DNA from: Plantago major
Taxonomy: Eukaryota; Streptophyta; Magnoliopsida; Lamiales; Plantaginaceae
Length of the DNA stretch: 64,000 nt
Assembly (NCBI GenBank): GCA_026545765.1
Contig: CM048842.1
Location: 39,627,431 to 39,691,430 of the forward strand
Reading direction: 5' to 3'
The notes beneath the pieces are model-generated. The model did no database searches. It was not told where the DNA came from and saw only the letters and a program-made list of their open reading frames with translations. The translations under genes and the position numbers were made by a program. Below, piece by piece: positions 49,791 to 59,705 of this stretch; within the stretch, counting starts at the first letter, position 1, and every line of letters starts with the position of its first letter.

Positions 49791-49802
49791 TATATATATA
49801 GG
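49791..49802 (+). promoter_or_regulatory. TATA box upstream of the 3' module, unit 2
   Basis: TATATATATAGG, 190 bp upstream of the first ATG (49992), followed by a leader rich in A, C and T. Conserved with unit 1. Confidence 0.5.
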
Positions 49803-49991
49803 ATTTTGGGAAAGAAAATCACTTTTGCCTAATCCGAAATTTCAACTTGCATCAAAACAGCAAAAACCCTCTCCTGATCCTCTGCAACATCTCTAAAATC
49901 TCTGCAAATCTTGATTAAGTTTTTCTGAAAAGAATCACTCAATCGAATCTCTTTCAAACACAAACTTCAAATCCCTATACTATATAAAGAG

Positions 49992-52900
49992 ATGGCCTCC
50001 AAGAACACTTCGACACAGAAATCCCAATCCTCCACTGGTACTGCTGAAAAGCAAGCACCAGAGTTGGTTATTGTTAACAATCGACTGATAGGAGCTTTCA
50101 ATCCTAACCATTGGACTTCAAGTCACAGAATGATTTGGGGTGGTGCCATGGTTGAGGAATACCTCACTGCTGCAATAGAAAACCAAAGTGACATAAAATT
50201 GATTCTTGAAATGCTTGAAAAGGCACAAATCAAGGGTTTTCTATCTGCTCGCCCTAGTGGAATTTCATCACTCGATGTGTTGGAATTTTTCAACAACTCC
50301 AGGATTGTTTCCTGTGTATCTGAAGTCACTGAAATAGTGTCTATCAAAACCTCAGTCCAAGGAAAGGAAATCCTTCTGGACTTAACAACTTTCTGTAAGT
50401 TGTTTGAGGTTCAAAATCTTGGAAAGGATTTTGAAATAAACACCAAGGATGATGAACTCCTTGAAGGTGTTAAAGAACTTTACAGTGACGTGTGTGATCT
50501 TGAAAAATCAGATACACCCACTGAGTTCAAGCTTGCTGACATCCGAACCAGACATCTGTTGGTTCACTGGGATGTACTGGCTTGCATTCTTCACAGATGC
50601 TTTGATGGTCTACAAGGAGGTGCTGACCAGATAAGCCAAGAATGATGGATCATGATGTTCTTGCTGAATCAACAAGACAAAAGGCTGGAAAACCCTTTTA
50701 ACTGGGGAAAGTACGCCTTCATGAAATTCGTGAAGAAGATTCAAGGCTTCGAGCCTAAGATTGTCAAAGGACTAGCTGAGCCAAAGGCCACAGTAGGTTA
50801 TGGTCTGAAGATATGCTACTTGCTGGAAAAGCTTGGCATTGAGCTCAGAGAGACGGCTGAAATAGCCAACAGTAACTTACTCTACAAGTATAAGTATACA
50901 AATCTGATGAAAAAGGTTACTGGGTCTCAGAAAGGTCCTAAGAAGCGAAAATCTGAAAAGATATCTGAAGAAAAGGTTGCGACCAAGAAGCCCAGAACTT
51001 CAAGAAAGAAGTCTGCTGGCAAATCAGAAGACACACCCAAAGAGGTTATCAATTCTCAGATATCTGCAAGCATGGCAGATGAACTCATCAATGCTGCAAA
51101 AGAGTTATCACCTACTGAACAAGTAGACTCAGCAAGAGAAAGTACTTTCAGAAATGTTGCGACTAATGCAGAAAGCCTTGCTGATGAACTCATAAATGCT
51201 GCCAAGAATGGTGAACAGCACCAAGCCCCATCTGCAGAAACCGCAGGATTAATGGACCAATCAGTTCCCAATGCTGATGAGAGCTCTGACGATGAAGATG
51301 ATGAACTAGTCATCTCTCAAGTCCTAAAAGGAACAAAGAGGGCTAAGGTTACTGAAAAAGTAACTGGTGATAAGGTATCTGAAGAAGAACCTACACCACA
51401 GGTTGCTGAACCTATAGCAAAGGTTGTTGGTGCAAACACATCATCAGGGAATGACTCTCTTGCACAACTTGACAAAGCCCTGATGAGTGGTATTTTAGTG
51501 CTGGCAGATGCTGATGGAAATGCCACATCTAAGAATCTGGAAGAACACTCTACTGATCAATCTTCTGCTTCTAGACAACCACAACAACCACAAACACAAC
51601 AACCACAACAGCCACAAGTGGTTGATGAAATGGTAAATGAACTCCATTTTGAATTACCAACAATACAATATGCTGAAGAAAATCCTGTAATTGAGCAGGT
51701 TCCCCAACTCAATGAGAGGGATCAAACTGAGACATCTACTCAGAATGATCAACCAGGGGAGGCAACTGAGTTGCATACTCAGGAAAGGTGTGAAGTACCA
51801 GAAACTTCAAACAAAGAAACTGCACTGGGACAAGACGACCAATGTATAGAAAGGTCACAAGTTCCAGAGACCAATCAACCTGAAACTGCTCGGGTAAATG
51901 ACTGGTTTAACTCTTACCTTGTGAAAAATTGTTATACTTATAAATCTTGTTACCTTATAAGAATTTCTTTGTTACAGGCTGAGTTAGAAATGCAGAAACA
52001 AGAGGAAGCTGAGAAGATTGCCTCAGATACTGAAAAAGAGGTCCCTTCAACCTCAACTCTTGAGAATTCTGAGCCTGTGCCACAGGTAAATGATTCTTAA
52101 AGAGAACTAACTTTTCAGTAAAAATGTTTGTATGCTCATTCATGATAAATGTTTCTAACAGGCTCCAACTGAGATGGAAGAAGATAAGGCAGAAATGCCA
52201 AAGACAAACCCAGAAACCAAAAAGGTTTCTAAAGAACACATCACTGAGCCTTCAAACTTGAAGGTATATGACAATCAAGTGACAAGTGTTCTTTATCCTG
52301 GGTTATCTTTTATCTCTTCTAAAAATCAATACTTTCTACTTACAGGCTATTTCAAAAGTAGAAATGCAAGGAGATGAAGTTGCGACTTCCCCTGCATCAA
52401 TGGAAATTGATGAAGCCCCCAAGGCAGCATTACTTGAAAGAACACCAGAAACTGCACAAGTCTCTGAGAAAAATGAATTTGAGCTTCCTGATGAGGAAGT
52501 AAGTAGCTCAAATCAGAATTCATTAAAAGCATATCTATACATATCTTCTTTCAAACTATTTCCTAAGTATTATATTTATCTCAGGTTCAAGAAAGAAAAG
52601 TTGATGAGGACCAGACTTCCAAGTCTCCACCTCACAACAAGATATCTGAGACACCAATCGTCTCAGTAGAACAAGTATCTGAGCCTGATGTTCATACTCA
52701 GGTAACTCAGAGACTAAACTACACTTCTACTCAGTTATCTACCAAAGTTTTGAAACTCACTCAAAACTCTTTCTTTCAGGCTCAGACAGATGCAAAGCAG
52801 GTTCCCATTGAAGAAACAAGGGACCTACTTCACTTCTTCAAAGCTCACACTTTGCCAAAGCATATTCAATGCTTCAAGAAATGGCAGAAGTTAAGGTGCT

Positions 52901-55590
52901 CTGATCTCTCTGAAATATTGAGAATAACTGATCAACCAACCAGACGGGCACGAGCTCTAGACCTGGAAACATATGTCCAAGTAATGTTCGCTACAGAACA
53001 ACATACAGTTGCGACTCTACTACACAAGGACTTTTCCAGAGAAGTGGCGCATAGTTTGATACATGCATTTGAACAGGCAGATGGTCAGACAAGATTACAG
53101 ATGGCATTCAAGCCAGTCCTGCCCCAGACTCTGCAATTCATACCTTCTGAACAAGAAGAAGTTAATGGGCAGAAGATCACTATTCCGGAAGTGATCAATC
53201 TTGTATCTGAAGATGATGAGGAGGAAGAAATGAATGAAAATTACTTTGATGAACCTCCCACTAACCATCACCAAAAGGATGATAGTAACAAAAAGGATGA
53301 TGATGATGCCCCTGCACCAGGGACCGGAGGAATTTCACAGAAAAACAATGCCTCAGTCGCTAAAAAGCAAACTGAGAAGACTTCACAGAAATCTCCGTCT
53401 CTATTTCCTCAGAAATCTACTCATCTATCTTCTAATCAACACGCAGTTACTACTGAACAAGTAGTTGAGCTCTCTGAGGAAACCAATCAGAAAATATTAA
53501 ACACTCAGACTAGAAGTGCTCAACTCAGACAACTGTTGGAAGAAGAACAACAGCTACATCTTCAACTGGAAGATCAAATAGATCAATCCAGAGAAAATCT
53601 TGATCAACTAGAAGATCAATACCTCAAAGAAATCAATGCTTACTCTGTGGTTGAAGAACTAAAGGATGCTGTTAATGCTAAACGACAAATACTCGATACT
53701 GAACAAGTATCTGAAGTCAAGCATGATGCTAAGGCTGCATCATCTTCGAAAGAAGTACTATCCTCCTCCCAGAAAGGAAAGAAACCAATCTCTGAGATGG
53801 TTGCTGGACTTGATACGATTGATGAAAATGTCCAAGAGGATGAAGATCACTGGGATAATCACTCAGATGATGAAGAAGACAAGACTTTGGCAGAGCACCG
53901 ACATGAACATTTAGCGGTTTCTCACTTGAAAAGAAAGTTGATTGCTCCTACAATCTTCAACAAACTGCCAAACGTCCACTCCCATGAATACATGAGCAGG
54001 TACCAAGTACTGGCTGCTCTGAATAAGGAGATGTCTTCACAGAAAAAGGAAGTAATTGCCTCAGTCCCCTCTGAAATGAGAAAGTTCACTGAGCTCATCA
54101 CTCAGAGAACTACTAGCATGGTCATTGCTTAGAAAGATCTGGGAATGATAAGGGACGATGATGTGTCTTTAGCTGAAAAAGCTTTTCAAGAGGCAAGTTA
54201 CATCTTTGGAAGCAGATGCCATCCTAGGCCCATTGGCAGAGCTTACTGATAAGGACAATGGACTTATCAAGCAAAATCAGGAACTCAAAGCCGAACTTCA
54301 GAAGTTGGTCACTGCCTACAACTATTTACAAGGCCATTTTGACTCTCTCTCAGATTCCTTTATGAGACTGAGTCAGCCAACAATGACTAAGGGGGAAAGA
54401 AAGTACAAATCTGGACCTCAAAGTCAGGGGGAATGGGAAGAAGGAGATGAAAACAAGAAGAAATCTGGAGCTGGTGCGGCTCAGAAAGGAAGAAGAAAAA
54501 CTTCCCAGCCACCACTCAGAATCAATGAACCCTCCTCAAGCCAAGCTGCTTCCCAGAGACCTACTGAAGGAACCAAAATGGTAACAAGGGCCATGGCACA
54601 GAAACCTCCAAGGAGTACCAAGGCTCCAAGGAGAAGACAAGTTAGAGGGATTGATGAATCTTCTGAAGAAGAAGAAGAAGGTCAAATCAAGTCCCAGGGC
54701 AATGAAGAAGGCTGCAAAGATCTCACAAGAATTGATCTTGATGATGATGAAGAAACTGATGGAGATGAAGCTCCTCTTCACAGAAAAAGGAAGATTGAAA
54801 GCCTAACTAAGCCCATAGCTGCAAAGCCCCTAGGAGCTAAAACACCCTCTGGAAATACCAAGTCTATCCAGGGTGGTAGTTCTTCAAGCAACAACCCCAA
54901 GGAGAATTCAAGACAGAAAAGGAACAGACTGAGAGCTGAGCAAAGACAAAGTCAACTTCCACTCAGGCCAGAAGAAGCCAAAATTGAGTATGTGAAGTAT
55001 GACAATGATTCCTCTGTCTACAGGTGCATCAATCAGAAAAATGGCTATTGGATTCTGGAACTTAAGCATCTATTGGTAAATTCAAGATTTTCAGAACCAA
55101 TCCTCAAACAACTTATGGCATGGAGAAAGAATAAACCTACCTTGATCAACACCAACCACATCAAAGCATGGTTGGATTTTGAAGTTGTCAAGAGAACTGA
55201 AGCCATGAAGAAGGACCTCTCTGATGATTGTCCATATGGAAAGCCAGATGATGTGCACAATATTCTGAATATCACAGGAACAGGCACAAGACCAAGACTT
55301 GCTGTGGAACCCTATGAGTCGTTCTATCTGACAGAAGATCAATACAAGGGTGACATCAGATATCTAAAGATTATCTATGAATACTTCAAGCTTTCAGATA
55401 TCAGAATAGAACATGCCTGGAAGTGGGGAAAGTACCTATGGGTCAAGCATTTTGCCAAGAAAAATCCTACCAAAACCTAAAAGAAGTCTGTGGATTTGCT
55501 AGAGACACAGAGATGCTTGTCAGAACTCTTCTCTATGATTATTCTGATGACATCAAAAGGTTTGGAGATAGGAAATTTGTAGACTGATCC
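49992..55590 (+). pseudogene. 3' module of Copia-A unit 2 (unknown function)
   Basis: The fuller of the two copies. First block (49992-50645): a globular domain of about 217 residues with H-W-T-S-S-H-R-M-I-W-G-G and F-C-K-L-F-E-V. Then a Lys-rich nuclear-type stretch (about 50920-51020), a repeated A-D-E-L-I-N-A-A-K motif (about 51075 and 51180), a Gln/Pro run (about 51580-51620), the intron-like series (51894-52779), a helical block (about 52800-53130), a coiled coil (about 53500-53700), basic clusters and a C-terminal globular block (about 54980-55480). No membrane span is obvious, so the label env-like would be by position only. It is a fossil with several breaks. Confidence 0.7.
51894..52779 (+). 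other. Series of five short intron-like blocks in the 3' module
   Basis: Blocks of 76-86 bp start with GT(A) and end with pyrimidine-rich sequence plus AG: about 51894-51977, 52086-52161, 52264-52345, 52499-52584 and 52702-52779. The four blocks between them are 108, 102, 153 and 117 bp, all multiples of three, and most begin with GCT. The same series is present in unit 1 (about 37464-38316). This is a structural observation on a fossil; splicing has not been shown. Confidence 0.55.
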
Positions 55591-55973
55591 ATAGAAATTT
55601 TGTTGAAGACTTGAAGATTGAAGACATGAAGACTAATTCTTTAGGATGTCTACTTGGAGCTTGGTTACTCCTGTTGTCCTAATTTACTATGTAGTTTTTG
55701 TATTTTTGCTGACTGAGCTTAACTGTATCCTGTATTAAAGTTATCTGTAATCTTAAGTTGCGACTTATCTGAAGAACTTACTCTCAGATAGTATTCTATA
55801 AAAGATAACTTGTCAGCAAAGATCACACCTTGTGATTTGCTTGATGTCTACTTTGTGCACTTAATTATATGATTTGAAAGATCTCAAGAAATGATTAAGT
55901 GGTGGATTGTTTCCTCATCCAGATTTGTAATAGGGAACATAGTCATCGTTGACTGATCAAAATGGGGGAAATT

Positions 55974-57655
55974 TGTTAGATATTTTGTTAGAATATCTGT
56001 TTAGATTTTGTTCAGCAACATGATGACTTATCTTAGTCTCAGAAAGGTGATTAGTACTCTTGGTTCACTTGAACATTGTAAAAGAGGAAACCCACTAAGT
56101 ATGATAGTCTAGATAATCTTGTATAGGATGTTAGGTCTCAAAATGTAATTTTTATTTTATGAAGAGAAGACCAAGAAGAAGACATCCAAGCAGAAAGCTC
56201 AACAACATTTGAAGACTTGAAGAAAACTGCACAAGATTACTGAATCTGTTGTTCAGATATCTTAGCGGATATCTTGTGAACGAGCGATTTCAAACAAAGC
56301 GTGTCACAAGAGATATCGAGAAATGAGATACATATCGAAAACAAGGAAAGTGTCCACAGATATATTCTCGATACCTTGAGCATTAACCACGTTTACGAAA
56401 AGAAATATATATTGCAAACAAAGTTGTTTCAATAAATAACAAGTGGTATCGAAGAATGAAGATAAGGACGTGCAAAGAATCGGATGACCTTGGTCTACGA
56501 TACAAAGCATAGTTCCGTTGACACTGAGGACAAAAAGTATAGTACAATGCATTTAATGCAGACGGAGATGTGCGAATAAAAGCAACGGCAACTTCGAGAA
56601 GAAGACAAAACTCTGATTACTATACACAGATATCGATAGTTTGAATTTGAGCTAACGGATACTATTCAAATGGCACTCAAATTCATCTATAAATATCAAC
56701 ACTTAGGCGACTTGAGGAACACGGAACACAACTCGTAACCTTGAATACTGAAACATACGATCTCGATCTTACTCTCTCAAAGCAACTTACTTATCATCAA
56801 AGCTTTACATTGCGACTAAAGCTTTTGATCTTGAGTAAACCTTGAAGTTCTAAGTGTCACGATCCTAAACAAGCAAAGCTATCGTGAAGGAGTTGAATCA
56901 AAGATCAACTATAAAGATTCATTCTCTTCAGAGATATCATAAGACTTAATTCAGAAATCGAACAAGATACCATACTGTTGTAAAGTGTATTAAGTAACTT
57001 AGTTCACAGAGCTATCTGAATAACGAAAAGTTCTTAAGACGCTCATCGACAACTCAACCGAAACCAACACCAAAACCGGCGTGGAGTCTGTGAAGTACTT
57101 AGTTTGAAAAATCGGGGAATAACTCCAAGGTTACCGGAGTATAGGAAGTACTTGATTTGGGAAACTAAGGAATAACTCAAGGTTATTGAGTATAGGAAGT
57201 ACTTAGCTTGGGAAGCTAGGAATAATAACTCAAAGGTTTCGAGTATAGTCAAGAAGTGCTTGAAAAAGCTAGGGAACAACTCAGGGGGAACATTTGGTTG
57301 GGAACCAATTGTTTAGAATCTTAGAATAGGATTATTGTAAGGTTATCTCAATTATCTGTTCTAGTGAATTCTAGGTCTCTGATAGACCGAAGTGGATTAG
57401 TTGGAGGATTACGCCACCTCCAGATACCACTATACTTGCTGTGTCATTTACATTTCTGTATTTATACTTCAGCAACACACACACACTTATTAAATATTTC
57501 TACACTTATCTTTATTAAGTCTTCCGCACTCTGATTCTAAGTATCAGATATCCATTCAGATATCTGAGAAACATTTGTTATCGACAAAAGTTTTAAAAGA
57601 CTATTCCCCCCCCCCCCCCCCCCCATCTTTTACTTTGCCGTTATCTGGACCAACA
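55974..57655 (+). repeat. Copia-A LTR3
   Basis: 1682 bp, preceded by the purine tract and followed by the target duplication ATTTT (57656-57660). From about 56260 to 57260 it shows the CTG/CAG-loss pattern. The C run near its end (57606-57624) is the longest of the five. Confidence 0.95.
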
Positions 57656-57660
57656 ATTTT

Positions 57661-59000
57661 CAATATAAAGTAAATGACAGATTTTTGGTATTTTGAATAA
57701 GTAATGTAAACAATTAAGCAGAAAGCAATTATAACGATAATTGGTGAATTAAGAACTAGTAGAGAAAACATGTAACAATTAACCTTCACTTTGATAAATA
57801 GTTTATATCAGAAATAATAGATAGCGATAGTTACGGCTGAAGAGTCACACAGGTCACATATCTTATACTAAGGCGCAGTCAGCAAAGATACCCCATGTAG
57901 ACTATCGTCTAGCTCAAAACTGTCACCAGTGGCTAGCTCAACAACAAACCTCAGGCAGAATATCAACTTATAGACACGGCTGACATCTCCTAATCTAGTG
58001 CAACGAATACTCATGCCCCATGTTAAACACAAATAAACATGCATCTTCCTCAAACAGCACAGGAATGAACGACAATCGCATAACCAACATTGATGCTAAA
58101 ACTATTCCATCATATATAAACCAAGTAATCAAAGATCCCGACTAACCCTTACATATGTAAGTTAGCCTGACAAAACTGAAAGTAAATAAACTGTAAACTG
58201 AATTGAAATCATGTTTGAAACAACTAAACCGTTAGAAGAGAGCGAGTGTTGACCCTCAGCTTGACCTCTTCGATTTCTTCCTGCTCCAATCAATCCTGTG
58301 AGCTTCTAGCTCCCTTGAAGTCTTCCTGATTGCTTGCTGACGGCTATGGTTTTGGGGTTTCACTTCCCCGAGGACTGGTACTCTCTCAGGAGAGATGCCT
58401 TGTGGTACGGATGCCTCCCGTTGAGTTGTGTCTTGAATATGAGACCCCAAAGGTCTTATTTATACTGAAAATCTCATGCCCTCGCCGCCCTATGCTGTGT
58501 AAGGAATGTTCTGGAAGACAGGCTTCAGACTGACAGGCTAGAAACTCCCTATTTCTGGAACATTCAGTGTATTGCGGTCGACAGGCGACCGTAGTCACAC
58601 TTCTGCGGTCCATTGTGGACCACAGTTCTTTGATTCCACCAGGTTATATCTGTTTTCCTTCGTTCTTCAATTTCGGGCTTCGTAACTTCGTTTCCTCAAA
58701 AAGTTGTCTTCTACAAAGTTGTAGCATCTTCAATTACCTTCGCATTGGTTGGTCACATGACATATTTTGACACCTTAAACTCCGTGAAATTGCCAAATCA
58801 TCGTATTCGCTTAACTTTCTCGATTTCGCCCAAATATGACGTTTTGGCCCCTGAACTCGTGCAATTCCTGGAAAACGCGATCATGACCTATAAAATACAC
58901 AAGAAGTTGGTAATTGGCCATAAAATGATACAAATATTAAATATGGGGAAAAAACGAGGGTCTAAAACCATGCGAAATCGCACATTTCATTGTCACATCA
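57661..59000 (-). repeat. Element B 5' LTR, U3-side piece
   Basis: Continues the LTR from 27941 after the Copia-A insertion and ends TGTCACATCA. The minus-strand TATA box TATAAAT is at 58458-58464 and GGTCC dyads are at about 58573-58624. The U3 half resembles the LTRs of A and C; the U5 half is much more diverged. Confidence 0.85.
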
Positions 59001-59361
59001 TAGACTCAGATCGCTTGTTCTCTACTGTAAAAGATTGGATAGCTTGCTGCTTTGTAAAATGCTGGTGATTTCTTGTTACAGATTGGTCCTAAATTTGATC
59101 ACAGATTTTGTCTCTGCAGTCATAGCAGGAGCTCTCTAAACCAGCTCACATAGTTTAGAGAACTTGTAATCTTCTTAGCTTTTCAATCACAGATTTCTTT
59201 GGAGTTGTTTTAGCTTAGAAGAGTGTAGATATTTTGTTTAGGCTACTCTGGCCTACTCACCTTGAGGATTGTGAGTTGTACCGGGACTTGTTTCACTTGA
59301 CGTTTTGTACACTCCACAGGTTTGGCTTAATGAACATTAATTTCTTCAAAAAAAAAAAAAA
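59001..59361 (+). mobile_element. Possible retroposon (LINE-type) 3' tail with oligo(A)
   Basis: A T-rich, Leu/Phe-poor stretch with TTGTACAC and GAACATTAATTTCTTC just before a run of 14 A (59348-59361). This looks like the 3' end and tail of a LINE or processed retroposon. Its left part is cut by the boundary of element B at 59000. I see no coding sequence and no clear target duplication. Confidence 0.3.
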
Positions 59362-59487
59362 GGATTATTATAATTGCAATTATTACATATTTGGAAAAAA
59401 AAGGTTAAGAAAGAAAATTATGACTTCATAGTTCTAAAAAGGAGAATTAATAAAATTTGGTTTTATGGCAGAAATTTCGTCAAAGGA

Positions 59488-59494
59488 TATAAAT
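59488..59494 (+). promoter_or_regulatory. TATA box of the BAH-PHD gene
   Basis: TATAAAT about 218 bp upstream of the start codon and only about 130 bp downstream of the oligo(A) tail. It is the only good TATA match between the repeats and the gene. Confidence 0.5.
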
Positions 59495-59606
59495 GCAACA
59501 GCTATAAAGAAGCAGCCCATAGACTCCAAAATCAATCACAGAGAGCTCATTTTTGTCTCCATCAATCATTCAGAACGACAATCATTTACCCCTTCCAGCA
59601 TCTAGG

Positions 59607-59697
59607 GTAGGGTTTTACAGTAGCATATAAGATGTCAATTTCCCATATATTCGATCTTTAATTCAATTTCACCCAAAAATTGTTTCTTTTCTAACAG
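59607..59697 (+). other. Candidate intron in the 5' UTR of the BAH-PHD gene
   Basis: A GT donor (GGTAGGG) and a T-rich acceptor TTTCTTTTCTAACAG end 8 bp before the ATG at 59706. Leader introns are common in plants; no transcript evidence is available. Confidence 0.4.
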
Positions 59698-59705
59698 GTA
59701 TTTGG

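Larger units (their letters stand above)
27942..57655 (+). mobile_element. Copia-A tandem: LTR-internal-LTR-internal-LTR
   Basis: A 29.7-kb plus-strand array of two Ty1/copia units that share the middle LTR. The LTRs are 27942-29644, 41528-43215 and 55974-57655; the internal regions are 29645-41527 and 43216-55973. A single 5-bp duplication (ATTTT) flanks the whole array, and no duplication separates the units. Each unit carries a tRNA-Met primer site, gag, pol (protease, integrase, RT, RNase H), a hairpin array, a module of about 5 kb and a purine tract. Size, motifs and the extra 3' coding region suggest the SIRE/Maximus lineage. Both units are broken in multiple places but young (LTRs differ by about 1% outside suspicious blocks). 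The units differ in length by about 0.9 kb. Confidence 0.95.
16213..59000 (-). mobile_element. Athila-like Ty3/gypsy element B (outer host of the nest)
   Basis: Minus-strand element. Its 5' LTR is 57661-59000 plus 27751-27941, split by the Copia-A tandem with the ATTTT duplication. The primer site (27724-27744), gag and protease (25700-27606), RT, RNase H and integrase (22916-25619) and the integrase C-terminal region (16213-16578) follow. Element A interrupts integrase and element C sits just past the end of pol. The 3' region and 3' LTR of B are not in the window. The coding regions have several breaks; domain order is that of Athila-type gypsy elements. It is older than everything nested in it. 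Confidence 0.8.
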
